Shown: positions 18,278 to 29,680, counted from the stretch's first letter. The stretch is DNA of 60,000 bases from Tubulanus polymorphus (GCF_964204645.1 NC_134027.1:19768485-19828484); one strand, 5' to 3'. A program made the numbers and translations. Notes: generated by a model not told the origin, from the sequence alone.

Positions 18278-18779
18278 GTACATACCGATCATTGTCAAAT
18301 GCACAAGGAATTTACTAAATACAAGTATATAACACAATCCTTTCCGTATGCTGGACTCACACTTGACATTCGGAGTAAGCATTCGCTGTGGGGGAAAGGG
18401 ATCGTTCGCTGTGTCGCTTGTGTTATCGAGTTTGACGCGGCTTTAGGCCTACCGGTGCTGAGCTTAACTGTCTCAAACAAACACAGTATAATTGTTGCGT
18501 TTATTAACGGATTCATTGGATTGAACTTCAAACAAAATTTACGATATTTAGGTGGGTTGTTATTCAATAGGCCTACGACCAATCTGTCCGGATGTTAGGC
18601 CTACGCATATACATAGGCCTAAATAGGCTAGTAGCGTTAAGCGTTCGCTGTGTCGCTTGAAGTGTTTATCGAGTTTTACGCGACCTTAAGGCTTAAGTAT
18701 GGTGGCTGATAAGGGCCATGTGTAAAAAAACACGTATATGCAAATGAGGGCGACATTATGACAAAAGGACAAAACTAAA
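18278..18779. repeat. Dispersed repeat, right flank of the LTR element
   Basis: No gene. It matches 21961-22180 and 56814-57060, with TAGGCCTAC-type stretches around 18600. The uninterrupted CTTGACATTCGGAGTAAG at about 18362-18379 serves as the empty-site reference for the left Polinton junction. Confidence 0.75.
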
Positions 18780-19915
18780 ATAACGCGACAAAACAATAAT
18801 TTTGGTTTTGTCGCCCGCGACAATTCATTATTTTGGTTTTATCGCCCGCGACAATCATTATTTTGGTTTTATCGCCCGCGACAATTCATTAATTTGGTTT
18901 TGTCACCCGCGACAAATCAATATTTTGGTTTTGTCGCCCACGCAAATTCAATATTTTGGTTTTATCGCCCGCGACAATTCATTATTTTGGTTTTATCGCC
19001 CGCGACAATTTTTTTTTGGTCGCAGTTTTATCGCCTGCGACACTTCAATATTTTGGTTTTATCGCCCGCGACAATTCATTATTTTGGTTTTATCGCCCGT
19101 GAAAATTCATTATTTTGGTTTTATCGCCCGTGACAATTCAATAATTTGGTTTTGTCACCCGCGACAAATCAATATTTTGGTTTTATCGCCCGCGAATTCA
19201 TTATTTTGGTTTTATCGCCCGCGACAATTCATTATTTTGGTTTTATCGCCCGCGACAATTCATTATTTTGGTTTTATCGCCAGCGACAATTCATTATTTT
19301 GCTTTTATCGCCCGCGACAATTCAATATTTTGGTTTTGTCGCCCTCGACAATTCAATATTTTGGTTTTGTCGCCTACGACAATTCAATATTGTGGTTTTA
19401 TCGCCCGCGACAATTCATTATTTTGGTTTTATCGCCCGCGACAATTCATTATTTTGGTTTTATCGCCAGCGACAATTCATTATTTTGGTTTTATCGCCCG
19501 CGACAATTCATTATTTTGGTTTTATCGCCAGCGACAATTCATTAGTTTGGTTTTGTCGCCCTCGACAATTCAATATTTTGGTATTGTCGCCCTCGACAAT
19601 TCAATATTTTGGTTTTGTCGCCCACGACAATTCAATATTTTGGTTTTATCGCCCGCGACAATTCATTATTTTGGTTTTATCGCCCGCGACAATTTTTTTT
19701 TGTCGCGGTTTTATCACCTGCGACACTTCCATATTTTGGTTTGATCGCCTGATGCGACAATTCAATATTTTGGTTTTATCGCCAGCGACAATTCATTATT
19801 TTGGTTTTATCGCCCGCGGCAATTCAATATTTTGGTTTCATCGCCAGCGACAATTGATTATTTTGGTTTTATCGCCCGCGACAATTCATTTTTTTGGTTT
19901 TGTCGCCCACTCTAT
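18780..19915. repeat. 31-bp satellite (block C)
   Basis: About 36 copies of the same 31-bp unit as at 1-1388, with two variant units carrying a T-run and a CGCGGTTTTATC-like insertion (near 19010 and 19690). Long open frames here are artefacts of the stop-free unit. Confidence 0.93.
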
Positions 19916-20785
19916 TAGCTTTTGAATAATTAGGCCAATTAATAACGTAATAAAGACTTATGCTTTCGCCTATTTTGAAGTCGATTAATCTGATTAATCT
20001 GACAACTCGAGGCCCTTTATCGCTTCCGTACAGTCGTCATATCACTGGCGTCCTCAACTTTCAGCAACGCAAGTCACATGGAGTCGTACATGTTCTACTT
20101 TCTGCGACGTGACACGACTGTCACAACCAACTGACACAATCGTATTGCAACCGACATGCACCGAAACTTGCGATGCAACGCGAGGATCGCATCGTGTCAC
20201 AAGACCTACCTACGTCCGGCTTTAAGTTACTGCGGAGCACCAGAAATATCTTTTTTTTTCGTTCAAAAGACCTTTCGCTTGAAAATTCTTTCGTCGGAAC
20301 AAAATTTATTTCGTTCGAACCAATAATATTCTATACGATTGAACCAATTTGAAAAAATCGTTTGAACAAAGTTGAACAAACTTTTTTTTGTCCAAACGAA
20401 AGGTTTTTCGTTCGAACAATCGTTCAATTGAACAGAATCGTTTTAATTTGAACAGAATTTTCTTGTCAGAACATTAAGTTTTTCGTTCGAACAAGTATAT
20501 TGAAAAAAGTTTTTTCTCCGAACCGAAAGTATTAAGTATTTCGTTCAATCGAACAGAATTGTTTTCATTCAAACATTGGTTCGAAAAAATTGTTTACGCT
20601 CAACCAAATTTTTTTGCCGGGACTAAAAATTTTTCATTTCAACAATAACATAGCTTTTTATTCGAACACATTTTTTGTCAGGATAAAGAAAAATTTTGGT
20701 TCAAGCAAAAAGCGTATTGTTCGATCAAACAGAATAATTTTCATTCGAACAAGATTTTCTTGTTGGAACATTAAGTTTTTAAGTT
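19916..20785. repeat. Dispersed AT-rich repeat (TTCGTTCGAACA-type)
   Basis: No gene. The first 300 bp contain GCGAC-rich sequence (CTGTCACAACC, GATGCAACGCG). The rest is rich in TTCGTTCGAACA and GAACAGAATCG-like motifs. The same pair of blocks recurs at 54880-55680 and 57290-58020. Confidence 0.75.
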
Positions 20786-21140
20786 GAACAGCGTGTTAAG
20801 GTCGATTTGGAAATTTACTCGGTCTGGTATATGTTGGATTACTGTGTATGTCATTTGTCAGGACATTAAACAGAAGACAACTTAGGATACTACCTTGCGT
20901 GACTCCACTAGTTTGACCGACTTATTCCAAGATGAGGCGTTCCGTTGATTTCGGCTACAAGTTTTCGTTCAGAGATAACTGCTGAGCCATTTGGGCGACC
21001 TATCATTGATACTGTTTCCTAATAGCCTGTTTAGTAATGGCTGAAGTTGCGCCTAATCAATTGCTTTGTCGAAATCCACCGTTGAACAGGATTCTAAGAC
21101 TGTGCAGAAAACCCGTTATCGCTGCTTTGCAGCTATATTT
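20786..21140 (-). pseudogene. LINE reverse-transcriptase fragment (copy 2)
   Basis: Same decayed minus-strand RT core as 2740-3110, within the same repeat context. Truncated on both sides and interrupted. Confidence 0.55.
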
Positions 21141-22436
21141 ATTATTAGGGTTTTCTGTTATTTCACAGAAAACCCTATTGATATCCGCGTGGTTATTATT
21201 ATTATTATTTTCTTCCACACTATTTTTACCAAAAGAACATAGGCTTTGTTACCTTTCCGCTGTTTCATATACAATCCATATAATATCGTTCAGCTCACTG
21301 AGATCTACAAATAGCCCGCGTGTTTTTTCACGAATCATCGTTACAAAAGCGCTGTCGGGCCGTAAACATCGAAAATTTAGCCCCATTCAATGGGGCAACA
21401 TGTTTTTCGAGTCGTCATCCCGAAATCAACCCGCAGGCCGACTGTCACTTCGATTATCAATTCAAGTATAAATGAACTAATTTATTGCCGCAGACTTCAC
21501 ATTCAGTCGCGGTCTTCAAACAGTGATTTTAACAATAGCCCATTTTCCTCATCAAATCATATTACCGATACACTGGAAATTTACTACTTTAGATTTTAAA
21601 AGCACATCGACGAATCGACGTGTGTTACTACATCGACGTTCCGGGGATCAGCTGCGAGTTTCTCCTCATCATGAGTCAAATCGAGTACAAATTAATTTAT
21701 TACTACCAGTGATTTGGCTGCGGGTTTCAAGGAGTTAGTTTGACAATACCTATTTTTCTTTACCGAATTAACCGTGTATTTACTAAGATAAATCTTTAGT
21801 GTACCGGGGAGTCGTAGGCCTAAACTAAACACGCCGAAGAGATATAGCGGAGAAAAGCTGTTATGTCGACGAGGTATCAAAATAAAAAAATGTATTACTT
21901 TATTCGGCCGCGGGCTTCAACCTCTATATCAATACCATCAATACTCTATATTTCCTACAGTACATACCGATCATTGTCAAATGCACAAGGTATTTACTAA
22001 ATACAAGTATATAACACACTCCTTTCCGTATGCTGGACTCACGCTTGACATTCGGAGTAAGCATTCGCTGTGGGGGAAAGGAGATCGTTCGCTGTGTCGC
22101 TTGAAGTGTTTATCGAGTTTTACGCGGCTTTAGGCCTACCGGTACTGAGCTTTACTAAACAAACACAGTATAATTGTTGCGTTTATTAACGGACTTATTG
22201 GATTGAACTTCAAAACAAAATTTACGATATTTAGGTGGGTTGTTATTCAATTGGCCTACGACCAATCTGTCCAGATTTTAGACCTACGCATATACATAGG
22301 CCTACAAAGGCTTGTAGCCTCTACTAGGTTAAAGCTAAGTTCACTGTAAAGGAGGAATCAAGATTTATTAAAATGCAGAACTAAATACAAGTATACAACA
22401 CACTCCTATCCGTATGCTGGACTCACACTTGACATT
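21141..22436. repeat. Dispersed repeat up to the Polinton insertion point
   Basis: No gene. Similar to 56050-57110. It includes a short inverted repeat (AGGGTTTTCTGT at 21147-21158 with ACAGAAAACCCT at 21165-21176), the empty LTR target site near 21960, and a second CTTGACATTCGGAG copy near 22045. It ends in CACTTGACATT at 22436, where Polinton 1 begins. Confidence 0.7.
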
Positions 22437-22640
22437 AGTAATAGGGGTTTAGTTGTTCTAGATCAAAGGTCGAACGGTCGAGCTCGTAAAAAATGAAAAA
22501 ATATGAAAATAACTATAATTTCTATTTGAATTACTCGCGAATTTCATAAAAAATGAGTAATTGGGAAAGTGGGGTTTCAGATCAGAGGTCGAAGGTCGAA
22601 CACTCATCACCACAAGTAATTTTTTTTCCTAATAAATGGG
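22437..22640 (+). repeat. Polinton 1 left terminal inverted repeat
   Basis: Matches the reverse complement of 39730-39972, with an internal length difference of about 40 bp. It begins AGTAATAGGGG and runs up to and including the ATGGG start of the adjacent gene. The outer part is similar to the fold-back sequence at 54322-54386. Confidence 0.88.
22618..22638 (+). promoter_or_regulatory. Late-promoter-like start motif (TIR copy)
   Basis: AATTTTTTTTCCTAATAAATG leads directly into the first gene. The mirror copy in the right TIR (39732-39752) leads into the PolB leader gene. Confidence 0.6.
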
Positions 22641-22962
22641 AGATAGAAAAGCATTCTTAGCAACAATAAATAACAGAATTAAACCAACAAAAAAACAATT
22701 TGAAATAAAAAAGTTAGTTGATGTTACAAAAGAAATTGAACATAAGATATTGAAATTAGAAAAGATAAAAACTAAATATGGAGAGAAAGTATCAGCGAAT
22801 TTAAGCTACTGTAATGTTAGTACATCGCGAGAATTTAAAGTGTTTTTACCTGATAAATGGGTTTCATTGAGTACAGAGGAATTAAAAGATTTAGAAGGAT
22901 TTAAAATAATCTATCATGGGAAAAATGAAGACGGGCATCATGATTTAGAAATTGTTGATTAA
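22636..22962 (+). CDS. Small OB-fold-like protein (copy 1)
   Basis: 108 residues; homologous to 49647-50000 in element 2. Conserved features are an ITN/KIKTKYG-like strand, an FKVFLPDKW segment, and a C-terminal YHGKNEDGHHDLE segment. This pattern recalls small beta-barrel proteins repeatedly found in animal Polinton-like elements. A role in single-stranded DNA binding is an inference. It is the only gene reading rightward from the left TIR, and its ATG lies at the TIR edge. Intact. Confidence 0.6.
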   Translation: MGDRKAFLATINNRIKPTKKQFEIKKLVDVTKEIEHKILKLEKIKTKYGEKVSANLSYCNVSTSREFKVFLPDKWVSLSTEELKDLEGFKIIYHGKNEDGHHDLEIVD

Positions 22963-24119
22963 ATAAGAAATAAAAATAATGAATATCTAGAATCCAAAAT
23001 TACCTTAGTCGTTTTATAAACAACTACAATCATACAATCAAACATCTGTTACATGTTATTATAAGAGAGTGCTTCATTTGAATATTGATCAATCAAACAG
23101 GTGTTGCACAACGTTGTTGTTATATTGGATAGCTAGCAGTTATATAATAAGCACGCAGTACATACAACACACACAGGCCAGTTAGCCGGCATTGAACGCA
23201 GTACATACAACACACACAGGCCATTTAGCCGGCATTGAACTACCACGTTTTCATTGGTTGCTGAAAGCGAGGTTTATTTAAATTAGCTCGGCCGTGACGA
23301 CAGGAGGATAGTCATCATTCTCTCTCGTGATTAAAAGGAATATTTCAATGTTTTTACGGTAAGTTTTAGCAAAACCACCCGACAGGGGATAAGCATCCCG
23401 TTATTGAGAGGCGCCACGAGATACCTATCCCCAAGCATTTCTACTTACACCCCTGTGACCCACACCTCGCCAATTCTCCTTCAATGGTTGACAGGAAACA
23501 CATTATATTAAAGGCGCCTAATGCATTTCCTATCAACCCCTTACCCCCGAAAGGAGGATCGAAAGTCGAAACTGAAGGAGAACCACGGAGGGTGGACAAA
23601 GGTGCATTTTCGAAATGCCCCTGCAAGCCAAGCCCGGCGGCACTACAGTGGTCGAATGAATTGCCTTATATACTTAGCTAAAACACCTAAGTAAATGTTG
23701 CTGGTGCTAAAAAAAATATGTGAAATTTGAAATTATAAATTATTCCGAATGAAAAGAATATAAGAATGAAAACTGATAAATGAATTATGGATTTTTAACT
23801 TAATTATAATATAATTTTTAATCAAATTAGTAATCAATTACTATGTTAATTGATAAACAAATTCAAATTCAAATATTCATTTTAGCATACCCAGTGCTGT
23901 CATCTTTCAATTTAAGAAAAAACTAATAGTAAGAAACGACTGTAATACAATATTCAAGTAAAAACAAAATAAATTAATAAAAATAATGAATATCTAGAAT
24001 CCGAAATGACTTATCTGGACAATTTAATTGCTCCGCATAGATAGACAAAAGTAGTGAGATATTCAATTAATATTCAATTAATTAAAAAAAATTATTTTTT
24101 TTGCTTTTTTTCTAAAATA
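22963..24119. other. Non-coding interval with GC-richer island
   Basis: 1.15 kb without a supported ORF. A 25-bp direct repeat (22971-22995 and 23978-24002) brackets it. Inside are two 43-bp tandem copies at 23153-23238 and a GC-richer block at about 23140-23690. That block has an ATTGG box, an A/T box and the string ATGTTTTTACG followed by GTAAGT. It looks foreign to the AT-rich element, perhaps a captured promoter/first exon or another insertion. Confidence 0.5.
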
Positions 24120-24488
24120 TTAATCCATTTTCTTTATTATCAATTTTGGAATTTCAGAAGTATTTTCATTTTTGATCGCAGTTGTTTCAGAATTATTAAT
24201 ATCATGAATTTTATTTGATTTCTTATACCAATTACACCCAATCAAAATGAATACAATTACAAATCCAACTGTAAAATATAGACATTTATCAAATATTCTA
24301 CTATCAGAAGGAGTAGAAAAAACAATATTTTCACCATTTTTATTAACATTTTTATTACTTATTTTTTCTTTTACAGCTTTTTTATATTCTTGTGATTTAA
24401 TTCCTAATTGCCGAGACCATTCAATTTGTTTCTGAGTTCTCGGTTTTTTCTTCACAGTTAATTCCTTCACTTCTTTCACCTCGCTCAT
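24120..24488 (-). CDS. Small single-pass membrane protein
   Basis: 122 residues, unknown family. A Lys-rich N-terminus (KKKPRTQKQIEWSRQLG) is followed by one strong transmembrane segment (about residues 71-86, FTVGFVIVFILIG) and an Asn/Thr-rich tail. The start lies inside the 3' end of the 201-residue gene (68-bp overlap) with TTTAATAAATG upstream. Remnants of its C-terminus are visible in element 2 near 42650-42730. Likely a virion or membrane component, by context only. Confidence 0.6.
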   Translation of the reverse strand: MSEVKEVKELTVKKKPRTQKQIEWSRQLGIKSQEYKKAVKEKISNKNVNKNGENIVFSTPSDSRIFDKCLYFTVGFVIVFILIGCNWYKKSNKIHDINNSETTAIKNENTSEIPKLIIKKMD

Positions 24489-25026
24489 TTATTAAAGAAA
24501 TATTTTTACTTTCAATATTTGAAAATGTTATAACCCCAGTTGATAATAATGTCATAAATCCACCTAATTGAAACGATAAATATCCAATCCATTTATTTAA
24601 TTCAGTCATAACTAAATAATCATTTTTTAAATCGGAATATAATCTATTTTCATCTTCAATTGGTAGTATATAATTACATAATTTACTATAACCTTTTACT
24701 ACATTTTCTGATATCGCGTCATTAATTCTAGCTGTTCTCGCGGCTTCATAAATCTTAAATAATCTAATAATTTCAACTGATTTCATTGTATCTAATTCAT
24801 TATAAGTTAAATTTTTATCGACAAAATTTTTACATTTTCCAGATGCTATTAATATTTCTAATTGATGTTTGCAATAAAGATAATATTCATAATTATTATT
24901 TGTTGTAACATTATTTAAAGCACCATCATCTGGAATTAATTTGTTTTCTGTTATTCCTAAATCATCTAAAGTTTTTTCAATTGGAACATCACCATTTTTA
25001 GATTTTATTTTATTTTCACCTACCAT
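24421..25026 (-). CDS. Conserved element protein with C-terminal hydrophobic segment
   Basis: 201 residues; function unknown. It opens with an acidic/Asn-rich segment containing EKTLDDLGI, also found at the start of 42345-42536 in element 2. A YYLYCKHQLEILIASGK segment follows, also shared, then a helical region, and a hydrophobic stretch near residues 145-170. The start is preceded by AATTTTTTTTGTTATATAAATG. It lies upstream of the membrane protein gene on the same strand. Intact. Confidence 0.65.
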   Translation of the reverse strand: MVGENKIKSKNGDVPIEKTLDDLGITENKLIPDDGALNNVTTNNNYEYYLYCKHQLEILIASGKCKNFVDKNLTYNELDTMKSVEIIRLFKIYEAARTARINDAISENVVKGYSKLCNYILPIEDENRLYSDLKNDYLVMTELNKWIGYLSFQLGGFMTLLSTGVITFSNIESKNISLINERGERSEGINCEEKTENSETN

Positions 25027-25192
25027 TTATATAACAAAAAAAATTAGTTGTGATGTTGCAACTAGAATTTAACTAGAATGTAACTAGAATTCAACTAGAT
25101 TAACAAGCTAGTTAAAATATTGTCAAATCTAGTTGATTTTTGTTCCAACTACCAATAACTAGAATTCAACTAGATTAACAAACTAATTGAAT

Positions 25193-25801
25193 TTAAATAA
25201 ATTCATATTTAAATGGGTGTTGTAATCTAAATAATAATTTTGATCTTTTAATATTTTTCAACTTATCCATATATTCATTATGTAAATCATGTGGAATAAT
25301 ATCATTTTCCTCAAGTGCATTTTTCATCGATTTTCTATCTTTACTGTAGAATAAAACAGGAAATCTAATGTTTTCTCTAAAGTCTTTAACAATTGAATTA
25401 TATTTTTGATTTAAAACCCATGTTGTTATCCCAAAATGTCTCCCAGAGAAAGCTAGATAACATAACTCACTTTCTCTAACTTTTGAATCATGTAAATTTG
25501 CGCAATCATCTATGATGAATAATGTATTTGATCCTTTATAAATATCAATTGCTATTTTAACACAATTATTTAAATTTTCTTTTACTGTTTTAGGATCTAA
25601 TATAATAAATTTATTATTTTTAGTAATATTTCTATCATAAGTTTGATCAAATTCATACGTTGGGCAAAATAATACTATATTATCAAAATAGTTTTCATAA
25701 AGAGTTTCTAATAAATTTAATATAAAATAAGTTTTTCCACAATTTGTTACGCCAGATATTAACATATTATGAGGCTCAAATATAAATAATTCTTTATTCA
25801 T
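25193..25801 (-). CDS. DNA-packaging ATPase (FtsK/HerA, A32-like)
   Basis: 202 residues. Walker A GVTNCGKT at residues 17-24, Walker B in TLFIIDDCA near residue 95, and a downstream SGRHFGITTWVLNQ sensor-like region. This is the compact genome-packaging ATPase of Polintons and related viruses, which pumps DNA into preformed capsids. The ATG directly follows the stop of the integrase/chromodomain frame, so the two are translationally adjacent. The element 2 homologue at 43726-44337 has an early stop. Intact here. Confidence 0.85.
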   Translation of the reverse strand: MNKELFIFEPHNMLISGVTNCGKTYFILNLLETLYENYFDNIVLFCPTYEFDQTYDRNITKNNKFIILDPKTVKENLNNCVKIAIDIYKGSNTLFIIDDCANLHDSKVRESELCYLAFSGRHFGITTWVLNQKYNSIVKDFRENIRFPVLFYSKDRKSMKNALEENDIIPHDLHNEYMDKLKNIKRSKLLFRLQHPFKYEFI

Positions 25802-26930
25802 TTATATATTTTTAATTTTACTTGATAATATCCATTCGTTGAATTTATCTGGCCATCCAACCCATTTTACTAAAGAATATTTTTTTCTTTTAATAGTTTT
25901 TGTTTTTAATACTTTTTCAATTTTATATTCTTGTTCTAGATTTTCAGTAGTTAAACTCAATTCTTCTTCATAAAAATACCCATCAACTTCTTCACCATCT
26001 AAATCTTCTAATTTATAGACATATGGTTTTGTTGTTATTACCTTTTTTATTTTATATATTTCCCTAGTAAAATTTCGATCGTATCCTTTGTCAAATATCT
26101 TTTTTATACTTAGAAATTCTAACATTTTGACCAACTTTAAATTTAGGTTCACCAAAATCATCTACAAGAAATGCTCCATATAAATTATTCCAAACAATTT
26201 CAGCATTTTCAGGTTTTCTAGCATCAATAGGTTTCATTCCAATAGAAGAATGATAAGAATTATTATATCCTTCTATCAATTTTGGTAAAACATCAATCCA
26301 TTTAAAAGTATTATTTGCTGTAAAATATTTCCACATTCTTGTTCTTAATGTTCTATTAAATCGTTCAACAACTGCTGCTATTTTATCCGATTTTGTTGAA
26401 AAATATTTAATATTATGATTATCTAAGAGTTCATGAACAAGTGAATTATCAAATTCTTTTCCATCATCAAATTGTATTTTTTCTGGTTTTATTTTATCAT
26501 CCGAAAGAAATTTTCTTAAAACATTTGATGTTTGTACAGCATCTTTTCTATAAAGTGGGAAGCTCCATACATAACGACTAAAAATATCAATTATATTCAA
26601 TAACCACCAATAATCATCATTATCTTTCTTAACATTTTTCATATCAATTAAATCTCCTTGCCACTGTTGATCTACATAACTTACCATAGTTTTACGAGTT
26701 TTATATTTTCTAACAATTTTTTTATGTGTTGTATATGTTGGTTGTTCTAACATAAATTCATTTATATCTTTATATTTAACTAAATTTTGTGGGATTATCT
26801 TATCTAATTTATCTTGTTTTACTTTACGCCATATATTTTTGGTAGAAGAATAAGCAACCGAACTCTCAGGGTTGTAATATAAATTTCTTAAATATTGTTC
26901 TTTAGTATTAGGAGTTTTTTTACCTCCCAT
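25802..26930 (-). pseudogene. Integrase (rve) with chromodomain, frameshifted
   Basis: The upstream frame (26930 to 26091) holds the catalytic core: D93 in QQWQGDLIDM, D155 in QFDDGKEF and E189 in VVERFNRTLR. The downstream frame (to 25802) holds a chromodomain (YKIEKVLK ... YSLVKWVGW). They are separated by a frame break at a run of six A near 26098-26103. Element 2 has the same two parts in one frame (42819-43733), so this is a one-base length change, not a normal gene boundary. The enzyme would insert the element via its TIRs; the chromodomain may guide it to chromatin. Confidence 0.85.
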
Positions 26931-26960
26931 TTATATATCGTTAATTTTAACTTTATATTT

Positions 26961-28208
26961 CTAATATTGAATACTATCTAACTGTGAATTTACAATATTT
27001 AATTGTGCGTCAGATATAATATAAATGTGCATTTTGAAATTTTTGTCTCCTTTTTTTTTCATAAATAATTGTATTCCATCTTTAGTGTTCTGTAATTTCT
27101 TCCCTGAACCATGTAATGAATTATCCCCTGTTGTTCTAAAATCTAACCATAATGCATATTTATTGCCGGTATAATAATCAATTTGATTAATATTACAATT
27201 TCCAAATGATTTTACTTTTTCATTCATAAAATGTTTTCTAATTTCTGGCCACTGATCTATCATTCTCATTCCTTGACAAAATATTTTATTTGCTATTCCT
27301 TCGATAGTTATTTCTACTTTTGTTATTTCAGGATTATAATAATTATCAACATTTATTGCGCCATTAGTATATGTTGCAATGGTAAAAAATATTAATATGC
27401 CTTTAATAGATCTTCTTGGGAAGTTAATATTCTCATTAATTATTTCATCATTTGCATTAATAGTTACGGTTTTAAATTTATCAATATAATCATATAATAA
27501 TGAAAATCCTTGATTGTATTGAGTTTGAATTATACTTGAAATATTTTCATTAGTTACTGTATCATATTCTAAACATATATTCGATAATTTATAACTCATA
27601 TCTTTAACAACGCTAGATAATACAATTTCATTTACAGGAGCAAATGTTATCTCAAATATAATATCTTCTTGAATTGCGTATTTATATAAAGGTGCATTAT
27701 TATTTATCAATTCAAAGTCTAATGGAATTTTATATTTGTTCCACATATATATTTTTTTAATCAATTTATCTACAGCATTAGTTAATATTGCGCTATTAGC
27801 TTCTGATCTTAATTTATTTTGGTTTTCTGATTGGATGCCTTGAAATATCATATTATTTCTATTTTCTTTAGTTAACCATAAATCTTTATAATGCATAAAT
27901 AAATTATAATCATCTAATGAGAAAACTGTTTCTGGACCAATCTTTATTGTTAACTTTTTAATCAAATATCTTCCAACATTATCAACAACATAATTATTAT
28001 TATTACCGATTACTTTTATATCGGCCGATAAATAAATACTATTTGGAACATAAAAAGTATTTTGTGTTAATCGAGGGATTCTAACGTATAAAGTTTCATC
28101 GGGATTAATATTTGAAGGGTTATGAGTAATTATATGCTGTGATCTTTCTGCTTTAATAGCATTAGATATTCTAGAAATCTTAGAAGGATTGATATAACTC
28201 CCACTCAT
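26961..28208 (-). CDS. Major capsid protein (double jelly-roll, hexon-like)
   Basis: 415 residues, intact. Recognised by segments typical of Polinton/adintovirus capsid proteins: LYVRIPRLTQNTFYVPNS, FSLDDYNLFMHYKDLWLT, KIPLDFELINNNAPLYKYA, and IIFEITFAPVNEIV. Two beta-rich halves are expected to form the trimeric capsomer. Preceded by AAATTTTTTTATTAAATAAATG. The element 2 homologue (45377-46623) is very similar but frameshifted near its end. Confidence 0.8.
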   Translation of the reverse strand: MSGSYINPSKISRISNAIKAERSQHIITHNPSNINPDETLYVRIPRLTQNTFYVPNSIYLSADIKVIGNNNNYVVDNVGRYLIKKLTIKIGPETVFSLDDYNLFMHYKDLWLTKENRNNMIFQGIQSENQNKLRSEANSAILTNAVDKLIKKIYMWNKYKIPLDFELINNNAPLYKYAIQEDIIFEITFAPVNEIVLSSVVKDMSYKLSNICLEYDTVTNENISSIIQTQYNQGFSLLYDYIDKFKTVTINANDEIINENINFPRRSIKGILIFFTIATYTNGAINVDNYYNPEITKVEITIEGIANKIFCQGMRMIDQWPEIRKHFMNEKVKSFGNCNINQIDYYTGNKYALWLDFRTTGDNSLHGSGKKLQNTKDGIQLFMKKKGDKNFKMHIYIISDAQLNIVNSQLDSIQY

Positions 28209-28228
28209 TTATTTAATAAAAAAATTTA

Positions 28229-29391
28229 TTATTTATTTTTTGATATCATATTTACTAACCCAAAAATAATAGCACTTACAACTGTAATTAAAAATAAAAT
28301 AATATGTTCAGCAGCAAAGTTAAGAATATTACCTGCAGATTTCAATATAAAACCAACAAATGATGCAATAATTCCTGGTAAAGCTGCAGCAGATTTTTTA
28401 TATAGTCGCCATAAATATTTTGCTAATTTTTTTAAACCATCCTTAACTTTATCTTGTATAGAATTGTTATCATTCTGGGGTTTATCCGGTTTATTGGTAG
28501 TAGGAGTAGATTTCAAAGCATTTGATATTGCTAAACCAATTGTTGTAAATAACATAGTTACAGCTGTTAGAATTGAAAGAATTGTTATTCCTTCTAATTT
28601 AAATAATAACTTTATTCTATCTTTCAGTGATATTTCAGAATTTGGTTTAATCAACAAATCTTTAAAAATAACTTTTAATCTATTTATATTATAATCATAT
28701 GATTTTAATAATAATTTAATTTCTTCTTTTTGTACTTCTAAATTATCTTTTAAATTATTAATTTCTTTTTCTAAACGTAATTCTTTTTGTCTATATTCTA
28801 TTTCATCAATTACTTGATGATCTAAATCAGACTTTAATTGTTCTATTTCTTTATTTTTATCAGTTAATTCTTTTTCCGAATACATAATTTTTTGATCTCT
28901 TATACTTTTATTATGTGCAATTTTATCAGATGCAAGTCTTATACTAATAATTTCTCCAATTGCTTTATCAGAAAATATATCTAAATCTTCTAATTCTTGA
29001 TCTGTTGCATCAAGTAATCCATTCGGTAAAAGTTTTTCAATTGGAACTTTATTTGATTTAAGTTTACTATTTTTGAAAGTTATATTCTGTTCAGAAGTTG
29101 TTTCTGTTTCTGATTTCTTTTTGATTATTTCAAATAATTCATTAATTCTTTGTTTAAATACGTCTATATTATCATCTATTTCTTTTTGTGTAACATCAGT
29201 TATTTCATTACTATTACTTATTATTTTAATTCTCTCTGGTTTTAATTTTTCTAAAGTTGATTCTGATAATATTTCATTTTTATTATTTTTATAAGTGATA
29301 TCAATATAATAATCACCTTTCAAACGATAATAACATTTACCATTATCTAAAAATTTTAATTGATCTGCTAAAAGTCCAACGTCTTCATCAT
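28229..29391 (-). pseudogene. Coiled-coil protein with conserved hydrophobic C-terminus
   Basis: The open frame from 29323 gives 364 residues, but reading from the motif-linked ATG near 29391 ends after a few codons. Homologous coding resumes in another frame, so the N-terminus is frameshifted. A VPIEKLLP segment precedes a long coiled coil (about 145-205), a hydrophobic stretch (about 243-270), and a C-terminal KKSAAALPGIIASFVGFIL segment plus a final membrane helix. The C-terminal part is nearly identical in element 2 (46664-47059). Function unknown; recurrent in Polinton-like elements, possibly a virion membrane or minor capsid component. Confidence 0.6.
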
Positions 29392-29401
29392 TTATGTTAA
29401 G

Positions 29402-29665
29402 TTAAGATTTTTCAATTAAATCTTCTAATTTAGGTATTTTGTTTAAATTATCTAAATCTTGTTTTACTAAATCTGGGTCTAAATTTTCAGGATTTAATTG
29501 TGATTCTGCATTTTTAATATAATCAGGCATATTTAAATTATTATTATATTCTGGTTCATTACCATCATTAAAACTTGTTTCATCAAAATCAGGTGGTTGT
29601 TCATCAGTTATACCAGGTTCATCAAAATTATCCATTCCAATATCTTCTCCACCTTCTACATCCAT
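29402..29665 (-). CDS. Small acidic protein
   Basis: 87 residues, strongly acidic (Asp/Glu/Asn-rich), with no recognisable domain. It is preceded by AATTTTTTTATTATATAAATG, the shared start motif, which is the best evidence that it is a gene. It has no counterpart in element 2, where this part of the structural cluster is deleted. Confidence 0.55.
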   Translation of the reverse strand: MDVEGGEDIGMDNFDEPGITDEQPPDFDETSFNDGNEPEYNNNLNMPDYIKNAESQLNPENLDPDLVKQDLDNLNKIPKLEDLIEKS

Positions 29666-29680
29666 TTATATAATAAAAAA

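Noticed and set aside
26098-26103. Programmed frameshift in Polinton integrase
   Set aside because: The A-run is not in the phase of a -1 slippery heptamer, and copy 2 has a single continuous frame, so an indel is simpler.
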